The translations under genes were made by a program, and so were the position numbers. The notes under the pieces were generated by a model. The model was not told the DNA's origin. It searched no databases and saw only the letters and a program-made list of their open reading frames with translations. This document shows positions 25,114 through 38,879 of a stretch of 64,000 nt of DNA, one piece after another (position 1 is the first letter of the stretch; every line of letters starts with the position of its first letter). Source of the DNA: Progne subis subis (lineage: Eukaryota; Chordata; Aves; Passeriformes; Hirundinidae); the NCBI GenBank assembly GCA_022316685.1, contig JAKJHU010000033.1, positions 3,648,321-3,712,320 of the forward strand, given 5' to 3'.

Positions 25114-25135
25114 TTTTTTTTTTTTTTTTTTTTTT
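25114..25135. repeat. T22 homopolymer
   Basis: Twenty-two T residues after ATGAAAC; it produces poly-Phe or poly-Lys in artefactual short frames. It could mark the poly(A) tail of a minus-strand retroposed sequence, but nothing on that side was recognised. Confidence 0.95.
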
Positions 25136-27489
25136 GACATCCCCAGGGAAAGCAAAGGAAGGTCTGACTGTACCACAGGAACTGTTAAATCCCTGGACTC
25201 CTCACATAAGCCTGACTCTTTCTGGACTGGTGGTATGACCTGCAATGATCCTGCAGTAAACCTTGATGGATGGAAAGGGAATGTCAATAGAGTTCAGTCC
25301 TCTCATGAAAGCCAAACAAATTGCTTCCCCACTTCCAGTATTCTGTGGTATTCTCTCTACATCAATCTGAGTTAATTTCTTATTTTCATGTGGGTTTTTT
25401 TCTTTTCTTTTCCTCCCTTTGAAGGTCCTAGAAGGACCTCCTGTGGCTTCCATGGCGTGGCTCTGAGAGGAGCACTGCGGGACCTCGGTGTTTTCTAGGA
25501 ATTCCCCAATTAAAAAGGCAAACAGCTTCAGAGCATTGCTGCCAAGTTAGACCAAGCTGGCTGACATGTACAAAGCCTCTAGTTTTGGGAACCAAAAGAA
25601 GACAGTTTTAAGCTTTAAAACCTTCCCAGGTTTCCACCCACCCTCCCAAGCCAGCTGGAGTTAAATGGTATAAGCTTTGTTTTACAAAAAAATCCAGGTG
25701 AATGGTTTCACTTCAAAAGCCTCCTTTCATACTTATTTAGGTAACCTCTGTTTCTCATTTTGGGAGTTTTATAGCAGGTCAGGTCCTGGAGAATAACAAT
25801 GTTTAACTGATCTTACCAATACATTATTTGTACCACTAATTCCACTGCAGTTGCTTTTTCTTCAGGACAAGGGAGGTAATTTTCCTTAAATTACATTGTT
25901 TTCTAAAACAGCTCTATTCAGTGCTATACATCTACCTTCTGGCAGCATAGTTTAATTTGCATTTAAATAATTTCCTGATATAGCTGGAAAAGTAATTATA
26001 CATAGCACTAAACAATTTTCAAGCTTCAGCCTTTAATTGGTCCATGACCAAATCTCTCTCCTAGGTTCTGAAACAACCTTCCCATAATGAAAAATTCCCA
26101 AATACCAGAACCTTGGTCCTTTTTTTAAGGTTCCTCTATTTGTTCCTTCATCTCCTCTGCTGAATTCAGATGAGTAGAAAACCATATTTCTTTTTCTATC
26201 CTTAGTTTCTCTTTAGGGTTGTGTCATTTTGCTCTCCTGGTAGAAAAGATTGGCTCTGTTTGCTATCTGAACAGAAGATCTTATGAAGATCTCATGCTTA
26301 TGATATTAAAAGCACCTCAATGCACAATTTTGTAGTAGTTACAGATGTTAAATCACGTCCTAATGCTGATTTTTTTTTTTTTTTTTTTACATATGGGACA
26401 GGGAATTGATGTAGCTCGAGCCAAAGCAGGACATTTATTTTTGATCTGGATGTGCTGAAGCTTGGATTTTAGTTTGATTCTAGAGGCTATTTGCCACATG
26501 TAGGTCCATATTCACTTGCTCCTCAATTTTAAAGGCTTTTTATTCAGGTGAATTATACAACTGAAAAAACAGTCCTGTGGTTGTGTGGATCAGCTCTCAG
26601 AAAATCTTCATATCACTTTAAAAGAAACTATCCCTAAAAGCTGTTTAACATGCCACAGCTTTTTTCCCTCAGAAAGGTCATGCCTATAGAACATGAGCTG
26701 TATTATTCAGTGCTCTGATTATCTGTTCATGAGCCATGTAAAAAGAAATGCAGTCACCTCTGCTAAAAGTGCCGACTCAAAAGCGTTAAACCATTAAGTG
26801 TAGAACAAGCCCCACGTGAAAGAGAGAATAAAGCATCATAGGAGCCATCATATGGCCCATAAATTCAATATTGAAGGCATGAAATTCAGACATGACTTCT
26901 GCTTTCCTCAAGGTTCAGGATCAGCCTTGACCTAACCTGTTAGCCAAGTCCCCTTGCACCATTAAAAGTGATTCAACCATTCAGATACTCCAGGAATCAA
27001 AACACTAATGGCATGTTGTGGCTCTGCTTTACAATCAATTCTTATCTGCGGGTGGAAGAATGCCTTGTACAGGTGAGGAGCATTAAGGATTCTGGTGCCC
27101 AAAATGTCTGTCTAAAGACATAGTGTACTGTGCAGTTAGTGCTAGGAAATCAGAGGTTTTGCAAGGCTTTACATTTAGCCTAAAATTGAAGAGGATCATT
27201 TATCATCAACACTTGGTATCATACACCAGATTTCCTCAGGAAGGTGACACTGAGCCGATAGGATGATTTTCAGACAAATCTTCCACAGCTAGTCAGAGTG
27301 AGGGTGAGTGGCAGTGATCAGCCTCCCTATTTTTGCCTGCCATCATGTTTTTATTTTGTTCTCAAGCTTGCAGCAATTCCACAAATACCTGCAGCAAATC
27401 ACTCTGGGATAACTCCTCATCTTGATGATGGTGGCAAGTGAAAGATCCCAGCTGCCAGGCCATGAAAATGATAAATAGCCAATTTTCAC
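25136..27489. other. Unique AT-rich non-coding sequence
   Basis: Nothing beyond a T19 run at 26,370-26,388 and scattered AT-rich stretches. Open frames are few and short; between 25,460 and 27,340 no frame of 60 codons or more exists on either strand. Confidence 0.7.
26370..26388. repeat. T19 homopolymer
   Basis: Nineteen uninterrupted T residues after AATGCTGA. No associated element identified. Confidence 0.95.
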
Positions 27490-27608
27490 TGAGATCTTAA
27501 CTAGAGCAACCTCCGTTAGTGGAAGGTGTCCCTGCCTGTGGCAGTGTGGAGTGAGAAAATGGTGATATTTAAGGTCCTGTGCAACCAAAACCATTCTGGG
27601 ATTCTAGG
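27490..27608 (+). mobile_element. CR1 LINE 3'-terminal fragment
   Basis: The string TTAGTGGAAGGTGTCCCTGCC followed by TGTGGCAGTGTGGAGTGAGAAAATGGTGAT, then TTTAAGGTCCTGTGCAACC, AAAACCATTCTGGGATTCTAGGA, reproduces the end of avian CR1 elements ('CTAGTGGAAGGTGTCCCTGCCCATGGCAGGGGG...', 'TTTAAGGTCCCTTCCAACCCAAACCATTCTATGATTCTA'). It is 5'-truncated, as is usual for CR1, and contains no coding sequence. The 5' edge is approximate. Confidence 0.8.
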
Positions 27609-28313
27609 AAAGTAGATACAAATGAGCAGATCGGTGTGTTCAAGCGCACAAAGGATTTGTCAGCCTAGGAAGATTGCCAGTAAAAAAGCTCCAGAGGACT
27701 GTTTAAAAGCAATGGATGTGGACTGGAGAGTTATGAAGTATTAGATCTACAGCCAAAAGACTAAACATCTTGCTTAAGCCACACTCTGCCCTCATGAAAG
27801 GTATTGCTACAACAGTGTCTTGATACGAGGTTCCCCTAAAGCTTTTCTGTCCTCATTATTTTAATTTGGATCTTGAAGAAAAATTAGATCAAGAAGAAAA
27901 GTGTTCCAACGTCTCTCTCCCACTTGGGTCTACATCTTTGCCACTCTCACCACCAGACCCAGCACACCCATTATCAAGTATCTCTGCAAAATTGCTGCAA
28001 AGTTCTTTGATTATGTTTTTTATTTTTGCCTTTTTCTAACTTAAAAAGTAAAACCAGTGGAAAACAACAACATCAATAACCACATGAGAAAAAAAAAAAA
28101 AAGGCACTGCCTGGTTCTAAAGATAGGCCTGTTTATAAGAATAGATGCATCACAACAGGTGTCAGCTCTGTAATGGTGCTGCACCAAACACCCAAGCAGC
28201 AGCCAGGGAATGACGATAATAAATAGAGAGGAAAGAAGTTGTTTTGAGATAGAAATTGCTATAAAATAGAGAATATTTTGCAAACCTGATTTATTTTCAG
28301 ATATTTGTGAGCA

Positions 28314-28316
<3 letters not shown>
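27609..28316. other. Unique AT-rich non-coding sequence
   Basis: No gene recognised; an A14 run sits at 28,089-28,102. The stretch adjoins an (AT)n microsatellite. Confidence 0.65.

Positions 28317-28356
<40 letters not shown>
28317..28356. repeat. (AT)20 dinucleotide microsatellite
   Basis: Twenty perfect AT units after GCATGC. It is fully self-complementary, so it can extrude as a cruciform, and it is likely to be length-polymorphic. A pyrimidine-rich T tract follows at 28,362-28,379. Confidence 0.98.
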
Positions 28357-28359
<3 letters not shown>

Positions 28360-28379
28360 TATTTTTTTCTTTTTTTTTT

Positions 28380-30236
28380 GTGCAATATAAAAATTTAAAG
28401 TAACCAAAACCCAAAGATTATCACAGTATAAAATAAATCAAATTTCTCAATTTCCATTATTGCAACAGTTTATCTTCATTGCATTCCTCCATGTCCTCTC
28501 CAGCTGAGGAGCTGAGAGCTATTTCTGTTGGAGTCTGTTTTTTCCCCAGAGAAAGAGGGGCAAATCTTTTAAAAGAGCAGACGTCTCCCAACACTTGGAG
28601 ATAATTCATGGGCCTCCTACAGACTCTCTGTCTAACTTTTAATAAGTCACTTCATTCTAATCACATTTCCTAATTTGAAAACATTATGAGAAAAATCCCT
28701 CTTTTTCTGCTCAAAGACTATAAAGTCTTTAGGACAAGACTCATGCTTCATTATATTTTTGCACAGCATTTGGATTTCAGCTACTCCCATTTCTTGCTCC
28801 TGGTTCTTCTACTTCCATGCTATGAAATATTACTATTAATAGTCCTGTGCTACCATTGTTGTATTTCTGGTTGGTTTTGTTCTATAAGCTTATTTAATTA
28901 ATAAGGATAATTATTTTAATTTCTTCTTTTTTCTCTTGTTCTAACAGAGATCCAAAATTCAGCACATATTTATTACCTTTCAGCAAGGAGGGCTGGGCTC
29001 CAGCCCTCCTTTGGTCTTTTCACAAGCTGCAGAAGAATTATACTGGTGTGAGTCGGACCTGATGTTTTATAGAGATTTAATTTTTTTACTATACCCTTTG
29101 TGAAAGCAGTGAACACACACATGCTTCCAAACAGTTCTGGCCCTTGCTGGATTGATGGAAAGAAGGTTAATAACATATCTGGGAAAAACAAATAGTTCAA
29201 TGGAGAGCACACATTGATTAATATCTGCTGCAGTGCCAGCAATGCTGGGGGAGCTACACGTCGTAATTCTGCTATAACTGGAGATGTGTTGCCAACAGAA
29301 GGAGAAAGGAGATTATCACAGTGCTGTGTCAGGCAGCTCAGTGCAATGCACAGATACAGGGTTAGTGTCTCCTCTCTGCTCCTGTTTCCAGGAACAGCGA
29401 AAGGTCTGGACAACAAGGCTGCAGGCTCAAGACGTGCGCTCCGTCTGAATGTGCATTGCCAGCGTGTCTGAAGAGGGCTGGGCGCAGATTACAGGCAGGA
29501 CAGTGAGTGTGAAGAGCATTGAGCCGATGTTTCCCGTAGGAGCAGGAGGGTCCCTGCCCTGCAGGGCACCCACAGCCTGCCCAGAGAGGTGCACAGGAGA
29601 GGCTGAGTTCTCTTACTCACACCATCAGGGTGTCATGGCTAAACACCCCCACGTTTTGCTCAGCAGTAAATAATTCATGTTCCCGAGCTGTAGGTGGGAT
29701 AGGTTTCAGGCAGGAAGGGAGGACGGCAATAAGCAGCTCTTTAAATATACATCTCCTCCTGTTTGCAGGCACAATGTGTGGGAGAGACTGTAAACTGAAA
29801 TGGTCTTGTGTTTGCTGGCACCTCTGAATACAAAATTACCACCCTGGCTATTTATGGGGTGGAGGGGGAAGGAGGCTTCAAAAAGAAATATCAGGTTTTT
29901 TAAACCTGGTGCCTTTTTATAAGCTGAAACACTCGACATTTCTGTGGCAGCATTGTATCCCCACTGGCGGAAAGAGTTACAGGTATTTTAATTATATATT
30001 AGTACAGCATTAAGCCAGTTTTATTTGCTGAACGTTCTGTCAATTACTGTTGTTACTTGAGAAGCGTGACTGCTCCCAGGTTGATCGTGTATTTAACTAA
30101 CCAGTCAATGCTATTAATCACTAAGCATTTTCAGCCAAGGATATTAACATTGAAACCTATCCAGGAAGGCTTATAAATGGGTACTGGCATTCTGCAGAGG
30201 GGAACACTGTTTTCCAATGCAAGAGAGGTTCTCTCA
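28380..30236. other. Unique non-coding sequence
   Basis: A 147-codon minus-strand frame (29,416-28,973) has no recognisable domain and overlaps an 85-codon plus-strand frame. No exon is called. An AT-rich, motif-dense block lies at 30,020-30,130. Confidence 0.55.
30020..30130. promoter_or_regulatory. Candidate conserved non-coding block (inferred)
   Basis: Unique sequence with closely spaced cores such as GTCAATTACTG, GTATTTAACTAACCAGTCAATG and CTATTAATCACTAAGC, and no repeat structure. The pattern fits a developmental enhancer but is inferred from composition only. Confidence 0.2.
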
Positions 30237-30299
30237 AGTCTCTTTTTTTTTTTCTTTTTTTTTCCTCTCTCTTTTTTTTCCTCTGTCTTTTTTTTCTTG
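30237..30299. repeat. Interrupted polypyrimidine (T/C) tract
   Basis: About 60 bases of nearly uninterrupted pyrimidine with long T runs separated by C or CTCTC; one G occurs at about 30,285. On the minus strand it gives artefactual Lys/Glu-rich protein. Confidence 0.9.
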
Positions 30300-31795
30300 C
30301 AATCTAAATTCAAAAAGGGACTGAATAATTGCCCTTAATGAAATAACTGCCATCCCAAAAAATTAGCAAATATGCGATCATCTCATTACCATATGACGGA
30401 GGGCAGGATGTCTGTCTCTGTGGTGCAGCTGTTGGAAAAGCAGTGAAGTATAAGAGAGCAGACTTGAAAACCAAGCAGGGACATCCTCCTTTCTGGGGAC
30501 TGGAGAAGGGAGAGAAATGATCTGGGTAAGGCTGAAAAATGGTTAAGAGTTAAGGACTGGAAATCAGAGTCTTCACTCTTGTTCTTGATCATGGCATCCT
30601 GGTATTTTGAGCTGAAAGGCTGATGGCCTTTCCCTGCCTCTGCTCATTGAAACATGGGACACAAACACGATCTGAAGCCAGAGACTTTGACACAACACAC
30701 ACCATTGGGTGCAATCAAATGCTCCAGATATATGCTTTGCATTCTGCATTAGTTGACACACAGAATATATTTATTCCCACATTGTGAATAATCAGCTGAA
30801 AACTCACTTTCATTAGCTTCGTCTCCCTATTGTTGGCTCACATCCTGAAGTTTTCATACAACATCTGCAAAAGTATTAAACTAATTATAGAAGCCATCTG
30901 GAACAAGAACAGAGTGGAACAATTATTTTCTTCTTCTTTTTTTTTTTTTTTTAAAGCCCTCGCTAAATAAATGGCGCCGTAATAGATGGAATGTCAGAAG
31001 AACAATGATCATAACAAACTCAGTATCATTACAGAGGGATGCAAGGAGATTTACATCATGATTGCTCATTAGCAGAGACAGAGCAGAGAGTCATTGTGAT
31101 CCATAGATGAGAGAGTGTGCACACAGAGAGGGAAATCCTACCAGAGACCAGGGGCTCACACGTGGGCAGCCCAGGTGCCAATGGAGAGGAGGAGCTGTTG
31201 TTGCTCTGTCCTTGCGATTTCCATTCAAGACCCAGGGACAGACCCCTGAGGAAGGAAGGGTGAATCAGTCACGGACAGTCACTTCTCTGTCACCTTCCAC
31301 TGATGCTACTGCCACTGTTTAATTGTACAGCGCTGTGAGGTGCTGACAGGGTACTGAGTGAGCAGTGACATCCAGCAGAAAACACGAAATCCTGACTCCC
31401 ATACTGCTGTGAGGTACCCTTCTCTTCAGCTTTGTACTAAGTGATGAGCTGCAGGTCAGCTTGTGGTAAAATGGGGGTTTGTGTTTATTACAACTATTTT
31501 TTATCGATCAGAGGCAATTACATTGACATATAAGATCTTGACAGTAATCTGCTTAATGCATGGCTTCTGTTCAGCAGCACTTTCAAGGTAACTCGTGTTT
31601 CAGTGTTTTAGGAGGATGATGACATTGTGGCAAAATACCTAAACATTTTGTGCTCCAAACATATGCACACAGCTGGAAAAGCGACACATATATCAGCATT
31701 TTCTGATGGCTCTAGTGGCAAATAATGCATTCACATAACCATTTTAACTCTAAGTAATAAATAGATTAATAGATAAAAACGATGGATAGATAGGT
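30300..31795. other. Unique sequence with motif-dense block
   Basis: No gene recognised. A T-rich run lies at about 30,927-30,952. The next 140 bases form a block resembling conserved non-coding DNA, listed separately. Confidence 0.55.
30953..31090. promoter_or_regulatory. Candidate conserved non-coding block (inferred)
   Basis: Begins with CGCTAAATAAATGGCGCCGT, followed by AATAGATGG, ACAATGATCATAAC, TTACATCATGATTGCTCATTAGC. It combines FOX-like (TAAATAA), SOX-like (ACAATG) and homeodomain-like strings with a GGCGCC palindrome, in unique sequence free of long open frames. Conservation is untested. Confidence 0.25.
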
Positions 31796-31814
31796 AGAGA
31801 GAGAGAGAGAGAGA
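31796..31814. repeat. Short (GA)n tract with GATA-like lead-in
   Basis: Nineteen bases of alternating A and G follow an imperfect GATGGATAGATAGGT lead-in, a typical composite microsatellite. Confidence 0.9.
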
Positions 31815-34800
31815 TTTTTCTCCCAAAGGACAGTGTAACTTTTTATAATTTCCTTGTCAATATCCTAACTAATTACCTGTGGCCTGAATGTACTTAGAGA
31901 AAAATCTGAAATTCACTTAGATACACAGCGGCTGTACCAATGGCAACCTGTTACAAAATATTTCAACACACGTTATTAATTCTGATTAAAAAACATCACC
32001 CAGTTGTGATTCTTATCAGAACTCTATTAGTGTCTCTGGTAATAGATGCAATCTCCGTTATTATCGTAATTATTGTTATTTACCACTTATGTTACTGCAG
32101 CAGTGCCTTGAGGGCTCATTCATAAGCCATGCCCTTACTGGATCATTTGCAAATGCAGATTAAAAATATGTTCCTTGCCCTCAGCGCTTTCCTTGGAAAG
32201 ACAACGGATAAAAGAAGAAGGAATATAAAGAGGCAAAGTGACCATCTGGGTCAGCACTGAGACATTGCTCTCAGCACATCTGGAGCCTGAGTGCTGCCAT
32301 GCTTCCACCAAATGCAACGGAGGATGGTTCCCAAAGTTCAGTAACTCCATCTCGACTTTGTCATTGTCTGTGTCCTCAAATGCTGAGGGTGCTGGTGACT
32401 CCTTTCTAGCAGACACAGGCATGGGAATTCAGAACACACAAATCATGCAGCACTGCTGCCAGCCACTAGCTGGATGTGTGTGTCCAAGCAAAGCAGCTCC
32501 TACAATACCTGGCACTCACAGGATACATTCAAGCCATGACTAAGACAATGAAACTATTTTACAGCACTGTTAGTATCAGCAATGTGTTTCTACTTTTGGT
32601 CTTATAAATAAGCAGTCTGGTTTTCAAAGTGCTACATCCTGAAATCCCCACATCCTGAGCAGGAAACCTTATATTTGATGTCCCAGCTGTGAGCAACGCA
32701 TCCCAGTTGTGTCCCACACAGGGGCCAAGTCCTTGGATACCCTCTGCCAAGTCAACTGAATAAGTGCCCAGAAAGTTCCACAAGTGGAAGGGATGAAGAA
32801 CAGGCTGGGGTGAAATGAGAGAGCAGGCATATTTTCAAGTAATTGATAGAGCAGGGAGTGAAAGAAAAGCAAGTTTCATGGACAAGGAGTGCAGATTTAA
32901 CTTTCTCCAGCTCCACTGATCCTCCCAACCAACTGGAATCAATAATTTGTCTCTATGTGGCCTTGTAACACTAAGGAGAACATAAGCACTGATTTGAGGC
33001 TCGTGAGATGCTTTGTAACCCCCAGACAAAAGGTATCAAGTAACTGCAGCGTGCTTATTGTTAAAAATACTTCCTTTCTGAATTATAGCACCATTGTGAA
33101 GAGATTTTGAATTCCTGCATCCCTGTAACTCTGGACCATCTTCTTTCCACAAATTCTTTTGCAATTTCGCTTGTAAGATTAATATTTTAAGGGCAGCTAA
33201 TGTTGCTAATTGTACAAGGAAACAGATATGTCAACTCTTGTTTTCCACAGAACTCACTTCAGAAGCATGAATGATAAATGCACCCCAAGAGATATTATCA
33301 TAATCATCATTCCAAATAAATTTTTCAGACAATGAAGTGCATGGCAAATAACTTTCAGTGAGATGCATAAAACACAATGCTAAGCTATTTCCTAAACATA
33401 TGAATATGTAATTTTGTCCTGTTGTAATGAACTGACATTGTTTAAATGAGGACCATGAGCAGGTAAAGGCAACATGAAAGAAACTCAAAACCAGCAGAGA
33501 TTCGGAATTAGCAGTCACATTTATCCTGGGCACTCACTGCGGAGCTCCACATTTAGCAACTTGATAATACCATACAGTCAACTGTTCCTGCAGCAGTTTT
33601 TGGCAGTGAAACAGAAGAGTGATCCCGTTACCAAAGAACAGCAGATATTTGATGGTGTGAGATGGAGAGTTTTAATTTCCAGTAAAAAAAGATCCATTGA
33701 AGCTGAGAAGGGCTTTAAACCAATAGCTGGTTTTTCTGTCATTAGACACCAATGATGTAAGGTGACTCCTCAAATATATTCTTCCTCTGTTCTATAATTA
33801 ATCTTGCATTGTGGGAGGTGTTTCTCAAGGTTGTGCTTTGCCAGAGAGAAGCATTATTGCAAACCAAATGTCACACACCCACCAGAGATGTGTGAGGATC
33901 TCTTACAAATGGCTGGCAGGTTGCTAACTGTACAGGAGGGATCCAAATCCTGTCCCAAAACCCCAAACCAGGACATTACAGCTTGTCTGGAGTTTCACTA
34001 CAGCTGCTGGGTGTCCTCTTCCTTGGTGCAATAGCTCCTTGCCCCAGCCTTTGATAATTAATTGATTGGTTTTGCTTCCCAGTCCCCTGTCCCTGATACT
34101 TTTCCAAAAATAAATAAAATAATTCATTAAAGACTTTTGCTTTAATGAAAGAAAAACAGAAAACATGTTTTATTCCCCTGATTTTTGATAAGAACGCTTT
34201 CTTCAGAAATGACTTTCTGACAATTTTCCATCAATCCTACTCAAAGGTTCTCTGTGTTGGGAGGTACAAAGCTGTTTTCCCAATTGTGCTGCATTTCTTT
34301 GTAGATTCAGCTGAAGGAAAACTTGTTAAATAAATTATTTGTTTCCAATTACTCAGTCAACTCTAAAAACAAATACACACAAATGTCTTTATATAGAGAC
34401 TTAGCAGGAAGACCAAAATATTTGTAATTTTATGAGTTTATTGGGAAATAAAAGAGACAAATGTCTCTTTTGATCATGAGCAGGTAAGTCATCACTTGTG
34501 CATAACATGGAGGGCAAAGGGTTTTTCTGGACTGCAAGTAACTGAAATAAGATAAAATTGCAAACCTATAAATATTATTCCATAAATGTTTTATTTATTT
34601 TTAAGATAAAAATGAAGGCACAGCTGTCATAGTATATCTTTGCCTTCAGAACAGTAATATATCACAGTGAAGATATTTTGATGGTGACTTTCAACAGGTG
34701 TGTGATCCTCTTTCCTAATAAGATCATGTTTTATCATCTAAGTAGCGGAGGTGAGGCTGCAAGAGAAACGAGCACTGAGCACACAAGGGAAATCCTGGAA

Positions 34801-37480
34801 TATATGCACAAACATATTTGTTGTTTCGTTTTGTTTTGAGACTGTTTCACTCTGTTTTGGTAAACAACTTCTGTTGTCTTTTTTTCTTACTTTAGTAACA
34901 ATTCTTTTGCATACTTTCTGTTTGGTTGTGTTGGTTTGGTTTGAACAGTTCCAGAAGCTCAGGTGCAATCCAGTGTTGTCAGGATTCTCATGTTAAAAGT
35001 CCTGCTGAACCTGTCGACTTTCTCAGTAGTCTGTCCATAGTGATCCTTTCCAGCTTTATCACCATCCAGTGAATGCCTCGTTTGCTGCATCTGCTGGCCT
35101 GAAAACAAGCAGCTTTTTTTACAGCCCCCTCCTGGGACTGGTCCAGCCAGGCAAGGCTGTGGTGTTTGTCTCATCCCCCAGAACCACAGCAGCAGGTAGA
35201 ACAATTCACCTGTCAAGTATCCTGGACAACAGTGCACTGATCCAGTCACTCACAGCCAGATGAGGATATGCCTTCCCAGAAAAAGAGGGAAAGGCATGGG
35301 AGTGCTTACAACCTTTTGCTAACAGCTGGCGCAGACACCGAATTACCAAATTTCCAACCTCACTGCTCCATGTCTGCTCATAACTGCAGACCTCAACCAC
35401 GCCTGTCTGCTTTTCCTGTTTGTTGAGGAAAGGGATAGAAGAGGATTACAGGGATCTTGGATCTGCATTATCTGAAATGATAATGCAATAATGTTGGGAC
35501 TTCAGTCATCTCTGAACTAATCATATTTCCTCCATCTGCAAAATTATAGTGGAAATTGAAAACCTTTGAGCCTGTCATTAGCTCTACGATGTCCTCAAAA
35601 GGCTTTTTGAAAATCCTGAGTGTGGATTTTTGTCTCTTTTCTTCACATACTTTGCTTCAAAAGACAAAGTTTTACTTCCCTGTTGAGCCCCTGAGGTGTG
35701 TGAAATATAAACCAAAAAGTCCTGAAAGGTGTTGCCTTTTTCATGTCAAGAAATAGTATGACTGATACACCTAAGCAACAAATGAACTTTAATAACATTG
35801 TCTACTTGGTATCTTCACAGTCATCTTTGTTCCAAAGAGAGATAGAGTTCTTGTGCAGCCCTAGAGTTTATGTAATTTAACAAGTCCCTTAAGCTTATCG
35901 TTCCTAAACCCATGCTTAAGCATTTTTGTTACATGTTAATGAGCTGCAGATTCAGCAATTTATCTAAGTACTCTCTTAACACTGGTTTTAGCTTTGCAGA
36001 TTTCCCAGCAGGCTTCCAGCCTCCTCCAACTAATTGACCTGGCTTCTGCTTCATGAAAAAGGGAGAGCAATAAACAGGGAAACATTCTTTTTCTGCAGCA
36101 GAAAAAGCCACTGTCATCTAGCAATTCTTTCTGACTTGACTGAGCAAGAGCTGGAAACTGCCTTGGCAAGAAAGTCCCTGGAAGTTCTCACCTTTAGAGA
36201 GCTCAAACTGTCTCTGCTAAAGCCTCTCAGCCTCCCACACATGTGAGCATGTTTTTCTGTGGCGTTTCAGCTCAAAGAGAGGAACTGGAAGCCCTAGGCA
36301 GCACTTTTTATGCGTGTGATTTCTGACCCTGCAGGACGTGGAAGTTTATTTCACCAAGAGAAATCAAATCCTAAGCCCTTCCCACCAGCATCCTGTCCTA
36401 AAGCAAATCAGGTCGGAAGTGGCACAAAATTATTTAATAATAAAACCTTGTATCATCACTGTCAAATGGTGAGTAAAATAGACGTTACATCATCAACACT
36501 TTTGATTAAGTCCCACTTGGGTTGAGCTTGGAGAAGTTCAAAAGAAGATTAGCCACTTCTCACAACCCTGCTTTAAAAGCTACAGTTCTTTGAGTCCCAA
36601 AAATGTTCTGTCTGAGGCTTCCCCATCCCCTTGCTCATCTCCAGTGGTTGCTGCAGGGGATATGGCAAAAGGATCAAAGGTGACAGAGGAGCCTTTTACT
36701 ACATCCAGTAATGGAATGGGAATTTCAGAAGGTGAAGTGGGCAATGGCAGGATAATCTAAGAAGTCTGTTCTGGCCCAGGTTTCATTGATGACATTTCAG
36801 TACAAGCACAATACCTTGGTCTAAAGCAGGAGTAAGTACCATTTTATTGAGAAGTACAGGAACTTTGCACAGGGAAGGTGCAGCTCTGGCAGGTGAAGCC
36901 TCATCAAGTTTTAAGGACCCAACGCTGTTGGGTTTTTAATCCTTATAATGGAGAAGCAAGCCCCACAGGGTTGGAAGAACTTTCCATTTCCCATATGCAA
37001 AATTCAGGGAGAATGATAAAAAAAAAATTCAGGAATGGCTGAGATTCCTCTTCCCATCCAAACCACCACCTCCTACACAAGGGAAGCCCTCGAGTGCAAG
37101 TACCTTCCTTAATGGAGTGACAAGGACAAAATTGCCCTGAGCTGTCTAAATGTACTGGCAAATTTTCTTACTTCTGGGAAGCAACTAGACCAGGAAAGAT
37201 GATCTTGTGATTAAAATTCCAGCCTGAGACTCTGGATATCTCAGTTTACTCCTTGCTCGTTATTCATTTTTGCCTGATACTGGAAAGGCCACTTAAACTG
37301 GTTATGAGTAACTTCACCATATTAAAATATGCATAATCATCTTCCTTTTTTCCATACTTTGTTTTACTTATTAGAATGTACATTGTTTGGGTCCAAGTAC
37401 TCCAAGTACTAAAGGGTATTTAGTCATTGCCACAATAAAAATACATAAGAGCAATAAAACAACACTCTGAAAGGAGAAGG
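31815..37480. other. Unique non-coding sequence
   Basis: No exon, RNA gene or clear transposon recognised across this stretch. Frames stay at or below about 101 codons and lack domains. Local composition alternates between AT-rich (33-34.7 kb) and mixed. Confidence 0.6.
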
Positions 37481-37510
37481 AAAAAAAAAATAAAATAAAA
37501 TAAAATAAAG
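37481..37510. repeat. A10 followed by (TAAAA)4
   Basis: Ten A residues run into four TAAAA-type units, the last ending in G. Simple repeat, no associated element. Confidence 0.95.
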
Positions 37511-38879
37511 GTTAGAAATGCATGATGTCTCCCATTATGAGCATGGCCCTAAGTCCCCTGAAAATGAACCATTTGGTGATGGCTCCTGGCCTTCCTGGCA
37601 GCTCCAAGGGCTGCTCTGACCTGAGGATTCAAGTGGGCCACCTGCAATAAGAGGACAACACTGCTGGTTTATCAGGCTCCAGCAATGATCTCACAGACTG
37701 CAAGACAGGTCTAGTGAACTGTTTGCACACATGGAGCTAAATGCCTGTAAAGAATGTAAATTTTTAAAAGGATATCATATAAGACTGTGCATCAATCAGA
37801 CATCCGTGCCAGATATTTGAGGAACTGGTATTTCCACCTTAACCTGGCTTTTTCTTCAGTCAGTTTGAAACGTTTTATGTGTAGAAATCTTGTGCATGTG
37901 TGCATATATATGTGTGTGTGTTTGTACACACCACCATTCCCTCTTCTGCAAATAAACCACACATAAAGGAAAATCTTGGAAAAAACTCCTTGATATGAAC
38001 TCCTAAGATCAAAGAACAACAGAAATTTCTTGAAGTCAATTGAGTTGGACGCAGTTAGGAACAGATCCAAAAGCTCTGTGAACTCAGCAGAACTCTATTG
38101 ATGATGCCTTCACTCATTTACTGCAAATCTCTCCCAGAATGACCCAGCACAAGGCATTTCATTACATACATTACATAAGAACCATCAAAATAAAGTTAGT
38201 GAAATGAGGAAAATTTCTCCAGTATTAAACTTTGACAATAGTGTTATTCGTCACAGTAGGGGATCAAAATAAATTAGAGTAAAAATTTTACTCTGTATAT
38301 GACTGAGAATTTTTCTGGACAGAGAGACTTCATGAAACTAAGGGTGAAATGTTTGACAGCCGGGGGCAAAACCTTATCTGCTAATAAGATATGGTTTGAA
38401 AAGCATCTTACAGGGAAGGTTAACTTAAGCAACAGCACTACCACCTTTAGGAAATATTGCCAGGTTACAATTTGAGCTCTGTAATAGAGTAGCAGTACAG
38501 TAATAGAACAGTAATTGACAAAAATTAAAAGCGATTCCAGAAAAATCTCTGGCTTTTCATTACAGTTTTGAAAATTCATCCACAGGAATATATTATTATG
38601 TAAATTCATATTAGCCTGGCCCCATGTATTGCTTAGGGCGAGGCACACACAAATAGTCTCCATCTTCCAGCTGATACATGGTAAATTGCTGAAGTGTAGT
38701 AAATTAATCACATGCATGAACCCTTTTTGACAAATGACCGCTCATAATTACTCCTTTTCCTAAGGAGACTTCAAGACTAGAAATTTAATCATAAGGAAAA
38801 AAATTCCAGCAAATTATTTCTTCTAGTCCCAGATGTAAAATTTTGTATCTATGGTTATACTGAATGTAGAAAATGACTT
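37511..38879. other. Unique AT-rich non-coding sequence
   Basis: No gene recognised. A short alternating purine-pyrimidine stretch (CATATATATGTGTGTGTG) lies near 37,903-37,922. The 147-codon minus-strand frame at 38,717-38,274 is rich in Leu, Phe and Cys as expected for AT-rich non-coding DNA and shows no domain. Confidence 0.6.

Noticed and set aside
28973..29416. 147-codon minus-strand frame as a gene
   Set aside because: No recognisable domain, no splice context, and overlapping open frames on the opposite strand.
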